From Gp6-AA40 sp036407095 (GTDB lineage Bacteria; Acidobacteriota; Vicinamibacteria; Vicinamibacterales; UBA2999), in the NCBI GenBank assembly GCA_036407095.1, contig DASWZV010000039.1, positions 62,001-126,000 of the forward strand: a DNA stretch of 64,000 nucleotides, given 5' to 3'. The notes under the pieces were generated by a model. That model did not search any database. It was not told the DNA's origin and was given only the letters and a program-made list of their open reading frames with translations. The translations under genes were made by a program, and so were the position numbers. This document shows positions 24,446 to 33,120 of the stretch, in pieces. Each line of letters starts with the position of its first letter. Within the stretch, counting starts at the first letter, position 1.

Positions 24446-25630
24446 CTAGCCGACGATGCCGAGCTTGCGTCCGACCCGCGCGAAGGCCTCGAGGGCAAAC
24501 TCGAGCTCCCCGCGCGTATGCGTTGCGGTGACAATCGTGCGTACGCGGGCCCTGCCCTTGGCCACCGTCGGGAACGCAATTCCCTGGGCAAATACGCCGG
24601 CGTCGAACAACTGATCGGACAGAGTCATCGCCAGCGCGCCATCTCCCACGATCACCGGCGTAATGGGACTCTCGCTGATGCCGGTATCGAAGCCGAGCGC
24701 CTGAAGACCGGACTTGAAGAATCGTGCGTTCTCCCACAATTGTTCCATCCACTGCGGCTCCTGCTCGAGCACGTCCAGTGCCGCGAGGCAGGTCGCCGCG
24801 ACCGACGGCGGATGTGACGTCGAGAAGAGAAACGGGCGCGCCCGGCGATGGAGGAACTCGATCAGCGGCCTCGAGCCGGCGACGTAGCCGCCCAGCGCGC
24901 CGAGCGCCTTCGACAACGTGCCCACCTGCACGTCGACCCGTCCATGCATGTCGAAGTGATCGACGGTGCCTCGTCCCTGCCGGCCAAACACGCCGCTCGC
25001 ATGCGCATCGTCGACCATCATCACGCAGCCGAATTCATCGGCGAGATCGCAGAGCTCGGGCAGCGGTCCGAGATCGCCGTCCATGCTGAAGACGCCGTCG
25101 GTGATGAGCAGTGTCCGCTGCGAGCGTGGCAGCCCGGCGAGGAGCGTCCGCGCCGCCGCGACGTCGCGATGAGGAAACACCTTGATCGTGGCGCGGCTCA
25201 ATCGCGCGCCATCGATGATGCTGGCGTGATTCAGCTCGTCCGACACGATGATGTCTTCACGCCCGAGCAGTGACGACACCGTGCCGGCGTTTGCGGTGAA
25301 CCCGCTCTGGAAGACGACCGCGGCTTCGGTCTTCTTGAATTCCGCGAGCCGGCGTTCGAGCTCCATGTGAATCGCCATCGTGCCCGCGATCGTCCGCACC
25401 GATCCGGTCCCAACCCCCAACGCCTGAAGCGCCTCGAGCGCCCGCGCGCGGAGACGCGGATGGGTCGTCAGGCCGAGATAATTGTTCGAGGAGAGATTGA
25501 CGACTGAGCGGTGATCGATTGAGGCGTATGCCTTCTGTTCCCCGTCGAGCACACGTAAGGGGCGATACAGTCCCTGCGCGCGCAGGTCGTTCAACTCGAT
25601 ATCGAGATACGCAAGCGGATCGGGTCGCAT
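24446..25630 (-). CDS. Kbl/BioF-type alpha-oxoamine synthase (2-amino-3-ketobutyrate CoA ligase)
   Basis: This PLP enzyme condenses an amino acid with an acyl-CoA. The 394 residues match glycine C-acetyltransferase and 8-amino-7-oxononanoate synthase: NLSSNNYLGL, GVGTGSVRTIAGT, DELNHASIIDGARLS, VDDAHASGVFGRQGRGT and the PLP-lysine segment GTLSKALGALGGY. FQSGFTANAG and the full-length N-terminus (DLRAQGLYRPLRVL) favour the Kbl branch over BioF. No bio gene and no threonine dehydrogenase is adjacent, so the substrate remains open. It is the last gene of a four-gene minus-strand run starting at 29866. Confidence 0.88.
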   Translation of the reverse strand: MRPDPLAYLDIELNDLRAQGLYRPLRVLDGEQKAYASIDHRSVVNLSSNNYLGLTTHPRLRARALEALQALGVGTGSVRTIAGTMAIHMELERRLAEFKKTEAAVVFQSGFTANAGTVSSLLGREDIIVSDELNHASIIDGARLSRATIKVFPHRDVAAARTLLAGLPRSQRTLLITDGVFSMDGDLGPLPELCDLADEFGCVMMVDDAHASGVFGRQGRGTVDHFDMHGRVDVQVGTLSKALGALGGYVAGSRPLIEFLHRRARPFLFSTSHPPSVAATCLAALDVLEQEPQWMEQLWENARFFKSGLQALGFDTGISESPITPVIVGDGALAMTLSDQLFDAGVFAQGIAFPTVAKGRARVRTIVTATHTRGELEFALEAFARVGRKLGIVG

Positions 25631-25645
25631 GTCAGCGCTCCATCG

Positions 25646-27595
25646 TCACGGCAGCTTCAGCAGCACGTCGGAGCCATCTCTAAAGACCTCGCGGGCGCCG
25701 AGCCTTTCGAGCGCTGCCGACGTGTTCGGACCTTGGTCATCGAGCCAGGCGCGTTCATGCACGAGCACATGCGTGGCGCCGCTGTTCAGCAAGGCGTTCC
25801 ATGCAAGCTCGGGGTGATGAGCCACGTCGGAAAGCGCCAGCGCGAGTTGTCCATAATGCGGCGGAAAGAACCCACTGTACCCGTTCAAGAGTCGGGCGTG
25901 ATGGCCGATGGAATAGAACATGGCGCGCAGGTCGTAGTCCGGCTGTCCCAGTGGCAATTCGGCGAGGACGACGTGTGGCTCAACCGGGACCGCGCGGTAC
26001 ACCGCGGGCGCGAGCGATGGCGGATACAGCCGTGCCTCGGGCGTCGTGTAGTCAGCCAGCCGCGAGACGCCGTTCACGGTGAAGGGCAACGACACGCTCT
26101 CGGCAAGAAAGAGCACGGCGAGCAGTGTGAGGATGGCCGTTGACCCGCGATATCGCGCGATGAACGCTGCGCCGAATCCGCCGAGTACGGAGAGCATCAA
26201 CACGACGATCATCCCGAAGCGGGCTGGCACGCGCAGTCCGTCGAATCCGGGTACGTATTCGTACAACACGTGATAGAGACCAAACAGGTTGACTGGACGC
26301 CCGAGCGCTTCGGGAGCGGGCCCGAGCGACAGCCATATCGCGGCCACCAAAATCGCAACGAAGACGCCCCGCGTCCGCATGAATGCCGCGCTTCGTGCGC
26401 GCAACTCCGGCGACAGGACGAGAAGCAGAGTGGCCGCGATCGCGGCACGCAGGAGCAGCTGATTGACGTTGCTCATCCGAATCGTGACGAGCCCGAGATC
26501 GATCGTGAGGCGGCGGTTGAATACGGTGATCACGGCGGCGGCCATGTGGACGACGGAGAGCACGATCAACACCCAATGCCACGCACGAAGACGCAGCGCC
26601 GGTAGTGCGGGTTCCGTCGTCTCACGCCAGAACATCACGCCGACGAATGCGAGCACGATGGTCACGACACCTGGGAACAGATCTCCCTCCGGTTTGGGGA
26701 AGGCTCTCGCGACGGTTCCCCAGATCGGTTGGAGGCTGAATGCGGTCAGGTAGGAGTACACGTCCGCCGAATAGCGCACGAGCTCCGCGGTGCTGCGCTC
26801 GAGCTGAAGCACCTGCTGCACCAGGAGGTACGGCACCAGAAGCGGCAGCGTGAAGAGGGATACGACGAGAGCGCCGGTGGAGAGACGCGTCCACATCGCA
26901 AGGTTTCGCCAGGCGCGACGCTGCCAGATCTCCCACAGGACGTACGCTGCGACGACCAGCGAAAAGTACATGAGGTAGTAGCCGCACGAGAGATTCAGCA
27001 CGACGAGCGCCGCAACCGCGCCCGTCAGCGGCCGCCATCGTCCGCCCCGAGGCGCATCCGGTTGGTCGACGGATGCGAAGTAGCGTCGGAATCCGTACAG
27101 GACGAGCGGCATCCACTGCGAGGAGAGGACCTGCAGATGCGGCGCTTGTGGAAAGCGATAGGGTGCGAACGCGAACAGCAGCCCGCCGATGAAACCGGCA
27201 CGCGCGTCGCCTGTGAGCTCTCGCACGAAGAGATACGCCCCGAGACCCGAGAGGATGAACGTCGAAAGAAACAGGAGGTTGTAGCTGAGGATCGGGTTTT
27301 TCGTGACCGCGTAGACGGGAAGAGCCTGAATCGCCTGCGGAATGAAATGCTCCGAGTAGGCGAGCGTCATCTCCGAGGGATGAAAGATGTTGGCGTCGAA
27401 GAATGTCCCGAGTCGCGTCCGATCGCCGTGCAGCAGCCCAAGCAGCTGATCGCTGTCCCACGCCAGCACCCACATCGTGAACACCGGGTCGCCGAGATCA
27501 CCGGCAACGTTGCGATTCAAGCCTCGCACGAGCGGCCAGGTCGCGAGGATCGCGACGGCGCAGTACGCGAGCACGACATACCGGACGCGGAACAT
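25646..27595 (-). CDS. polytopic membrane protein, GT-C glycosyltransferase-like
   Basis: The 649-residue protein has about 12 predicted transmembrane helices from residue 5 onward and a C-terminal extracytoplasmic region of about 140 residues. Acidic residues follow the first helix (NVAGDLGDPVF), as in GT-C enzymes that use lipid-linked sugars. The architecture resembles YfhO or other uncharacterised GT-C proteins. I cannot name a substrate. Its ATG overlaps the stop of the PerM-like gene by one base (TGATG), and the Kbl-type gene follows after 15 bases, so all are co-translated or co-transcribed. Confidence 0.75.
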   Translation of the reverse strand: MFRVRYVVLAYCAVAILATWPLVRGLNRNVAGDLGDPVFTMWVLAWDSDQLLGLLHGDRTRLGTFFDANIFHPSEMTLAYSEHFIPQAIQALPVYAVTKNPILSYNLLFLSTFILSGLGAYLFVRELTGDARAGFIGGLLFAFAPYRFPQAPHLQVLSSQWMPLVLYGFRRYFASVDQPDAPRGGRWRPLTGAVAALVVLNLSCGYYLMYFSLVVAAYVLWEIWQRRAWRNLAMWTRLSTGALVVSLFTLPLLVPYLLVQQVLQLERSTAELVRYSADVYSYLTAFSLQPIWGTVARAFPKPEGDLFPGVVTIVLAFVGVMFWRETTEPALPALRLRAWHWVLIVLSVVHMAAAVITVFNRRLTIDLGLVTIRMSNVNQLLLRAAIAATLLLVLSPELRARSAAFMRTRGVFVAILVAAIWLSLGPAPEALGRPVNLFGLYHVLYEYVPGFDGLRVPARFGMIVVLMLSVLGGFGAAFIARYRGSTAILTLLAVLFLAESVSLPFTVNGVSRLADYTTPEARLYPPSLAPAVYRAVPVEPHVVLAELPLGQPDYDLRAMFYSIGHHARLLNGYSGFFPPHYGQLALALSDVAHHPELAWNALLNSGATHVLVHERAWLDDQGPNTSAALERLGAREVFRDGSDVLLKLP

Positions 27596-28632
27596 CAGTC
27601 GGCCATCGCGTCGGTCACCTTCTGGTAGACAACGTGAAGGATCGCGGCGGTTGGCACAGCGAGAATCGCGCCGACGATCCCGAGGAGCGAGCCGCCGATC
27701 AGAAGCGCGATGATGACGATCACCGGGCTGACACCCACCTGTCTCGACATCACGCGGGGAACGAGCACGTGGTTTTCGAACTGCTGCTGAGCGATGAAGA
27801 ATACCAAGACGCCCAGTGCACGGGTAGGAGATACGGAAAAGGCGACCGCGATGGCGGGAATCGCAGACAGCACCGGACCGACAATCGGGATCAACTCACC
27901 GACTCCGGCGATCAACGCGAGCACATAGAAATAGGGGACGCCCATCACGCCGAGGCCGATTGCCGCGGTCGATCCGATGATCAATCCAAGAAAGAGCTGG
28001 CCCGCGAGCCACGCGCTGACTTTCGCCGAGACGTCAGCGCACGCGGCCGACACGCGTGCGCGTTCGGCACGTGGAAACGCCCGCACGAACGTGCTGACGA
28101 TGTTGGAGCTGTCGACCAGCATGTAGAAGGCGACGATGAGAATCGTCACCACACCGAACACACCGCCGACGATGCCCCAGAGCGCGCCGAGCAGTGTTTC
28201 CACCGCATCACTGCCGCCGACCGGGGCCTGTCTCACCGCTTCGATCACCGTGATCTCGCGCGACAGGAGTCCCCGCTGAATGAGCCACAGCTGTGCCCGG
28301 TGCAACAGGTCAGGTGCAGTAGCCCACAGGTCTCGAGCCTGTTCGACGAGGGGCGGAAGGATGAGCGCGCCTATCGACACGAGCGCTGCCAGGAAGAGCA
28401 GATAGATGATGAGAATGGCGCCCCATCGCGGCAACCGCATGCGAGTCGCCACGCGATGATGCTCGATGGTCTCAACGAGCGGCGAGAGGCCGATCGCGAT
28501 CAGGATCGACACGTAGACGAGCAGAAGCGTGTCGCGAATCAGGTACAGGGCCCAGACAGTGCCGGCGGTGAGTGCCGCACCTACCAGGGCGTAGCGGATG
28601 AGTGCTCGAGGGTTGTCGGTCCGTGCCGTCAC
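27595..28632 (-). CDS. AI-2E/PerM-family membrane transporter
   Basis: The 345-residue protein has seven to eight transmembrane helices of the UPF0118 family: LLVYVSILIAIGLSPLVE, a periplasmic-type helical stretch (about 110-180), and the conserved GVGELIPIVGPVLSAIPA loop. Members export autoinducer-2, sodium/protons or other small molecules; the substrate cannot be read from sequence. I placed the start at GTG 28632, 17 bases after the aminotransferase stop. The longer frame (to 28749) would overlap that gene by 100 bases, and its extra residues are Arg/Ser-rich and unlike the family. Confidence 0.88.
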   Translation of the reverse strand: MTARTDNPRALIRYALVGAALTAGTVWALYLIRDTLLLVYVSILIAIGLSPLVETIEHHRVATRMRLPRWGAILIIYLLFLAALVSIGALILPPLVEQARDLWATAPDLLHRAQLWLIQRGLLSREITVIEAVRQAPVGGSDAVETLLGALWGIVGGVFGVVTILIVAFYMLVDSSNIVSTFVRAFPRAERARVSAACADVSAKVSAWLAGQLFLGLIIGSTAAIGLGVMGVPYFYVLALIAGVGELIPIVGPVLSAIPAIAVAFSVSPTRALGVLVFFIAQQQFENHVLVPRVMSRQVGVSPVIVIIALLIGGSLLGIVGAILAVPTAAILHVVYQKVTDAMAD

Positions 28633-28648
28633 ACGCGTCTCGCGTCGA

Positions 28649-29866
28649 TCAGCCGCGAGCGAGGTAATCGCGTGTAAACGCTCCGAGGTCCGCGTAAATC
28701 GAGGCAAGCTCCGTCGGGTGCGCCAGGCACACGATCCGGAAGAAGCCATCGGTCGCGTTCACGCCAAACCCGGAGCCGTTGACACACAAAATGCCCGTTT
28801 CGCGGAGCAGATCCAGAACGAAACCCTCATCAGTGCAACCCGCCGGCAGCGATACTGAGGGAAGCACGTAGAACGCGGCCTTCGGCGCCACGCATCGCAG
28901 GCCCGGAATCGCATTCAGACTCTCGGTCGTCACGCGACCCCGTTCGGCAAGCGCGGCACGAAATTGAATCTGGTGGGAGCGGTCGCCCGTCAGTGCGGCG
29001 GCGACGGCATATTGCATCGGACCTGGACTGCACAGGCGGCCGTCGGCCAGTTTCTTGATTGCCGCGAGCGTCGTGTCGAGTCTCGGCGTCGTGCCCACGA
29101 CCAGCCACCCGGCGCGCCAGCCGGGCGCGAGGTAGGCTTTCGACAGGCTCGAGAACGAAATGATCGGAGCGTCGAGGTCGAGCGTGCCGAGCAAGGGCAC
29201 AGGGCCGTCGAACCCGAGATCGCTATAAACCTCGTCGGCGAGGATCGTCAGGTCGTGTTGTTCGGCGAACGCGATCAGCGAGCGACGAACCGATGCGGGA
29301 TACACGGCGCCTGTCGGGTTGTTCGGATCGATGACGACCAGCACGCGCGTGCGGGCCGTGACGAGACTGCGCAGGTGATCGAGATCCGGCAGCCATTCAC
29401 GACTCGGATCCGTCCGGTAATAGCGAGGCTGTGCTCCGATCTTGGCGAGCACCGCCGTATACAGCGGGTAAGTCGGCGAGGGTACCAGCACATCGTCGCC
29501 CTCATCCACCAGGGCGTTCAACGCCAGCTCGATCCCTTCGGAGGTTCCGGTCGTGATCAGCACCCGATCGGGGGAGACTGCAATACCGCGTGACGCGTAT
29601 TCAGCGGCGACCGCTTCACGAGCGGCAGAGATTCCGGCCGAAGGTACATACCCGTTGTGACCGTCGCGCATCGCCCGAGCGGCCGCTTCAATCATGTGCT
29701 GCGGCGTCTTGAAACCAAATGCGACAGGGTCGCCGATGTTCAGATAGCGCACCCGCTGCCCTCGAGCTTCGACTTCCTTGGCTGCCGCAACGATGTTGCG
29801 GATGGCGTAAGAGAATCGATTGACGCGTCCGGCCACATGGACCGGTCGTGAGCTCTTCGTGGGCAT
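28649..29866 (-). CDS. class I/II aminotransferase, alanine-transaminase-like
   Basis: The 405-residue PLP enzyme shows LNIGDPVAFGF, TTGTSEGIELALNALVDEGD, PTYPLYTAV, IDPNNPTGAVYP, LADEVYSDL, the PLP-lysine segment SFSSLSKAYLAPGWR and a C-terminal FRIVCLAHP with the substrate-binding Arg. The pattern is closest to the AlaA/AlaC alanine aminotransferase group; substrate specificity is inferred. ATG 29866 has a TAAGAT six bases upstream and no Shine-Dalgarno. It heads the minus-strand run to 24446. Confidence 0.9.
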   Translation of the reverse strand: MPTKSSRPVHVAGRVNRFSYAIRNIVAAAKEVEARGQRVRYLNIGDPVAFGFKTPQHMIEAAARAMRDGHNGYVPSAGISAAREAVAAEYASRGIAVSPDRVLITTGTSEGIELALNALVDEGDDVLVPSPTYPLYTAVLAKIGAQPRYYRTDPSREWLPDLDHLRSLVTARTRVLVVIDPNNPTGAVYPASVRRSLIAFAEQHDLTILADEVYSDLGFDGPVPLLGTLDLDAPIISFSSLSKAYLAPGWRAGWLVVGTTPRLDTTLAAIKKLADGRLCSPGPMQYAVAAALTGDRSHQIQFRAALAERGRVTTESLNAIPGLRCVAPKAAFYVLPSVSLPAGCTDEGFVLDLLRETGILCVNGSGFGVNATDGFFRIVCLAHPTELASIYADLGAFTRDYLARG

Positions 29867-29872
29867 GTGCCC

Positions 29873-29878
29873 ATCTTA
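29873..29878 (-). promoter_or_regulatory. -10 element (TAAGAT) for the leaderless aminotransferase mRNA
   Basis: TAAGAT on the minus strand is six bases from the ATG at 29866, the ideal spacing for transcription starting at the start codon. TTCGGA lies 18 bases further upstream as a weak -35. Confidence 0.5.
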
Positions 29879-29890
29879 AGGGGTTTGATC

Positions 29891-29973
29891 GGAAAGTCCG
29901 AATGTCGCTCCTACATTGACGGCGAACGCGTGCTCACCGTTTCGGAGGCTTTCAGAACTGCTCAGGACTTTCC
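29891..29973. repeat. distant 9-base inverted repeat in a divergent spacer
   Basis: GGAAAGTCC (29891-29899) and GGACTTTCC (29965-29973) are exact reverse complements 65 bases apart in the 271-base spacer between the aminotransferase and the VWFA gene. The rest of the spacer shows no coding signal; the VWFA promoter was not identified. Confidence 0.35.
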
Positions 29974-30137
29974 ATTGCGGGCCTTGCGACACGGACTGCG
30001 CGCTCACGATCGCTTCGTCACAATGCAATTACTACACATGGGCGATAGAAATTACGCCCTTCAGGTGGGCCTCACTTGCTCTAAGTGATTGAGCCGTCAC
30101 GATCAGGTCCCTGGCAAGCGCATTGATAAAGGACCTC

Positions 30138-31115
30138 ATGCACATGCACAAGATGGTCACCCCCACCATCCTGGGCCTCACGGTGGCAGTCGTTGCCGGT
30201 GCCACGCTGATTGCCCAGGGTCCACCGCCCGCTCCGATCCGACCGGAGGGGCAGGCAACGTTCAAGTCCGGGGTTGAGGCCGTCACTGTGTCTGTGGCTG
30301 TCCGCGACGAATCGGGCAAGGTCGTCAAGGGTCTCAAGAAGGCCGACTTTGAGATCTACGATTCAGGTTTCCGGAAGGAAATGAAGGATTTCTACGTCGG
30401 CGACGCTCCCGTCAGCCTGGCAATTCTGCTCGATATCAGCGGCAGTATGGCGGTCGGGGGCAACATGGATCGCGCGCGCGAAGCGGTTGCGGTCGCGGCG
30501 ATGAACCTGCACGACGGGCGCGACGAGGCATCGCTTTTCACCTTCGACTCGCAGTTGACACAGATCGTCGGTTTCACGACCGATGTGAAGCGCATTACCA
30601 AGGTCAACCTGAAGGGAAAGCCGTGGGGGCAGACCTCGCTTTATGACGCTGTTGCGCAGGCAGCTCAGGCAGTGGCAGAGCGCCAGACACGTCATCGCGC
30701 GGTGCTCGTCATCAGCGATGGCGTCGACACCGGCAGCAAGTTGACGGCGCCCCAGGTGTCCGGCATTGCCAGTTCAATTGACGTTCCGGTGTACTTGCTC
30801 AGGGTTGTGAACCCACTCGATCATCCGGGAGGCGAGCTCGAGGTGATCGAAACCGACGGTCGCAAGGTCCAGACTGCGACCCTCGCCGATCTGGCGCGAT
30901 GGACCGGGGGTGACATGCGGGTGACCAGCGTTCCCGCACACACCTCGATCGCGATTCAGGATCTGTTCGAGGAAGTCCGGTATCAGTACTTGATCTCAAT
31001 CGAACCGGGAGTGAGCCGGGGATGGCATCCGCTCGAGGTTCGCACTCGCAAGAAGAACTTGGTCGTTCATTCGCGAGGCGGGTACGTTTCCGGCCCGTCG
31101 CGCAGCGGAAGTTAG
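30138..31115 (+). CDS. exported VWFA-related Acidobacterial-type protein
   Basis: The 325-residue protein has a signal peptide (hydrophobic TILGLTVAVVAGATLIAQ) and a short beta-rich region (about 45-85; VSVAVRDESGKVVKGLKKADFEIYD). A von Willebrand A domain follows (about 95-275), with MIDAS motif DISGSM and later TSLYDAV and VISDGVDTG. This combination is the family known from acidobacterial genomes; it probably mediates metal-dependent protein contacts at the envelope. The start is ATG 30138 or 30144, both after AAAGGA at 30128-30133. The OmpA-type gene follows 29 bases later. Confidence 0.9.
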   Translation: MHMHKMVTPTILGLTVAVVAGATLIAQGPPPAPIRPEGQATFKSGVEAVTVSVAVRDESGKVVKGLKKADFEIYDSGFRKEMKDFYVGDAPVSLAILLDISGSMAVGGNMDRAREAVAVAAMNLHDGRDEASLFTFDSQLTQIVGFTTDVKRITKVNLKGKPWGQTSLYDAVAQAAQAVAERQTRHRAVLVISDGVDTGSKLTAPQVSGIASSIDVPVYLLRVVNPLDHPGGELEVIETDGRKVQTATLADLARWTGGDMRVTSVPAHTSIAIQDLFEEVRYQYLISIEPGVSRGWHPLEVRTRKKNLVVHSRGGYVSGPSRSGS

Positions 31116-31144
31116 TCACGTCGTTACAGGAGAGAAAAAACATC

Positions 31145-31822
31145 ATGCGGAAGAGCCTTTTTGCAGCGTCAATGCTCACCCTCGCGGTGGCCGTGGCTCC
31201 AGCCTGCGCCACTAAGAAATTCGTGCGGACCGAAGTCGGCAACGTCAACGGAAAGGTCGACACGTTGGCCGGCACGGTTGAAGAAACCCAAGAGCGCACT
31301 CGGAAGAACGAGGAGAAAATCGGCGCCGTCGACCAGAAGGCCGAAGCGGCCGGTCGGTCGGCGACCGAGGCGCGCGCGGCCGCTGACGCAGCCGCCGGCG
31401 TGGCCAAGGACGTTGACAACAGACTCGGCGGCCGCATCAACACCGTTGAAGCGGCGTCACGCAAGCTCGTGTTCGAAGTGACCCTCAGCGAAGATCAGGG
31501 GAACTTCAAATTCGGCAAGGCCGAGCTGCCCGATCAGGCCAAGGCCCGTCTCGATGAGGTGATTCGTCAGATCAAGTCTGACCCGAAGAACATCTACTTC
31601 GAGATCGAAGGTCACACGGACAACGTCGGAAACCCGCAGTACAACGAGAAGCTCGGTATGGAGCGCGCCGAAGCGGTGAAGAGGTATCTCTACGAGCAGC
31701 ACCAGATTCCGCTCCACAAGATCAACGTGATCTCCTACGGGGAGCAGAAGCCGGTTGCACCGAACACCAACAAGGACGGTCGCGCGATGAATCGCCGCGT
31801 CGTCGTGAAGGTCCTCTCGTAA
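31145..31822 (+). CDS. OmpA/Pal-type peptidoglycan-binding lipoprotein with coiled coil
   Basis: The 225-residue protein has a signal sequence with a lipobox-like VAPAC at Cys21. A long helical region (about 25-100) follows, with heptad-like TLAGTVEETQERTRKNEEKIGAVD. The C-terminal OmpA domain (about 115-225) contains IEGHTDNVGNPQYNEKLG and MNRRVVVKV. It should tether the outer membrane to peptidoglycan. An AGGAG 10-12 bases upstream fixes ATG 31145; a longer in-frame ORF begins inside the VWFA gene and was rejected. It is probably co-transcribed with the VWFA gene. Confidence 0.92.
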   Translation: MRKSLFAASMLTLAVAVAPACATKKFVRTEVGNVNGKVDTLAGTVEETQERTRKNEEKIGAVDQKAEAAGRSATEARAAADAAAGVAKDVDNRLGGRINTVEAASRKLVFEVTLSEDQGNFKFGKAELPDQAKARLDEVIRQIKSDPKNIYFEIEGHTDNVGNPQYNEKLGMERAEAVKRYLYEQHQIPLHKINVISYGEQKPVAPNTNKDGRAMNRRVVVKVLS

Positions 31823-31848
31823 GACGCGTTCGGACAGGCGGGGGAAGT

Positions 31849-31873
31849 GGGGTGGACCTACATGGTCCGCCCC
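31849..31873 (+). terminator. hairpin after the OmpA-type gene
   Basis: GGGGTGGACC (31849-31858) pairs with GGTCCGCCCC (31864-31873) over ten positions including one G-U, with a five-base loop, 27 bases after the stop codon. The following T content is low, so it may be a weak or Rho-assisted terminator. Confidence 0.6.
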
Positions 31874-32356
31874 TGCTTCTCAGACCAGCTATCTCATCTT
31901 GGGCGGATCCGATCGGCATCCGCACGAACCCCTTCCTCGCCTCGGCAATCACCAACCGCATAGGATTCAACCGGATCGAGTCCTGTTCCATTTTGAACGG
32001 GCGCGACGGTCGCGCCTTCAACGACCCGGTCACCTTTTCCAGATGCCCGGAGCCCACACCTTCGATAGGAATCTGCGGCATGGCGGTCGCACGGCGAGCC
32101 CCGGACCGCAGTCGGGAAATGACTCAAGGGATGAGGCCGAAGAAGGGAAAAAGGAAAACGTGTGCGCCGCGGCGGGGACGCGACGCACACGATCCGAGGC
32201 CAACTGACGGTTGTCAGCGGACCACGAACTGACACGACGAGCAGAAACCGGACCACCCGACAATGATTGCTTTTCAACGACTTAAGGGCAGTCCTCGCAC
32301 AAACGGCTTACGGACGTTGAAAACCGCTTTCGAGCCATGGCGCCAAGCGCAGCGGC
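31874..32356. other. long non-coding spacer
   Basis: This is the largest gap in the window. It contains no ORF with recognisable protein motifs or a start signal on either strand. It is rich in short repeats and includes the hairpin at 32160-32190. No tRNA cloverleaf was seen. A small RNA or a decayed gene is possible, but nothing more can be supported. Confidence 0.4.
32160..32190. repeat. 12-base hairpin in the long spacer
   Basis: GTGTGCGCCGCG (32160-32171) pairs with CGCGACGCACAC (32179-32190) with a single mismatch and a seven-base loop. Confidence 0.5.
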
Positions 32357-32362
32357 TACTAT
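32357..32362 (+). promoter_or_regulatory. -10 element (TACTAT) for the leaderless SDR mRNA
   Basis: TACTAT ends seven bases before the ATG at 32370; no Shine-Dalgarno is present. Confidence 0.45.
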
Positions 32363-32369
32363 TGGGCGC

Positions 32370-33110
32370 ATGGATCCGTCCGGCAGAGTGGCACTCATCA
32401 CCGGCGGGAAGAGGATCGGCGCGGTCGTGGCGACCGAGCTGGCTCGTGCCGGAGCCGACATTGCCCTGGTTTACCACCGGTCCAGGGCCGAAGCAGAAGA
32501 GACATCCGGCGCAGTAAGAGCCCTCGGACGGCGAGCTACAGTCATTCAGAGCGATCTACGGGATCCAGACAGCGGCGATCGCCTCGTCGAAGCAACGGTC
32601 GATGCGCTGGGGCGACTGGATATCCTGATCAACATGGCGTCGCTGTATGAACGCAAACCGATCGACGAGCTGACCGTCGAAGACTGGGATGCGCAACTGA
32701 ACGTAGATCTTCGAGCCGCGTGGCTCTGTGCCCGGGCTGCGGCTCCTCATATGCGCCGTCTGCGCGGCGGCCGGATCATCAATTTCGCCGATTGGTTGCC
32801 TCGTAGTGGGCGTCCCCGCTATCACGGTTACCTGCCCTACTACGTCGCAAAAGCCGGCGTTATCGCGCTCACCGAAGGCCTGGCTCTCGAGCTCGCGTCA
32901 GATCAAATCCTCGTCAACGCGATTGCCCCCGGACCGATCGTCGCACCCGAAGGTACGTCGGACGAAGAGTTCGCTGCCGTCGAACGTGCCACGCCGCTGG
33001 GCCATTGGGGCGGAGAGAACGAAATCGCCAAATTGGTTCTGGCCCTCGTGGACAGCGACTTCATCACCGGTGAAACGATTCGCGTAGACGGCGGAAGGCA
33101 CTTGAAATAG
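32370..33110 (+). CDS. short-chain dehydrogenase, pteridine-reductase-like
   Basis: The 246-residue Rossmann-fold NAD(P)H oxidoreductase has the cofactor motif ALITGGKRIG (TGGxRIG form) and YHRS, consistent with NADPH. It also has NMAS (NNAG equivalent) and a catalytic Y-x-x-x-K in YYVAK. The usual catalytic Ser is replaced by Asp in INFADW. The TGxxRxG plus Asp-Tyr-Lys combination is typical of pteridine reductases (PTR1/FolM-like) rather than FabG. It ends ten bases from a convergent MTHFR-like gene, so a pterin/folate role is plausible (inference). ATG 32370 is chosen because the fold begins there. Confidence 0.85.
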   Translation: MDPSGRVALITGGKRIGAVVATELARAGADIALVYHRSRAEAEETSGAVRALGRRATVIQSDLRDPDSGDRLVEATVDALGRLDILINMASLYERKPIDELTVEDWDAQLNVDLRAAWLCARAAAPHMRRLRGGRIINFADWLPRSGRPRYHGYLPYYVAKAGVIALTEGLALELASDQILVNAIAPGPIVAPEGTSDEEFAAVERATPLGHWGGENEIAKLVLALVDSDFITGETIRVDGGRHLK

Positions 33111-33120
33111 TTACAGTCCA

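Noticed and set aside
29964..29981. GG-N10-GC site AGGACT-N5-TTGC far upstream of the VWFA gene
   Set aside because: The -24 box matches only the GG; it is about 150 bases from the start and overlaps an inverted repeat.
29867..30088. 73-codon plus-strand frame in the spacer before the VWFA gene
   Set aside because: No ribosome site, no recognisable motif and codon composition unlike neighbours; it also crosses the aminotransferase promoter.
30070..30088. Sigma-54-like GGTGGGCCTCACTTGC upstream of the VWFA gene
   Set aside because: GG and GC are nine, not ten, bases apart, a spacing that abolishes sigma-54 recognition.
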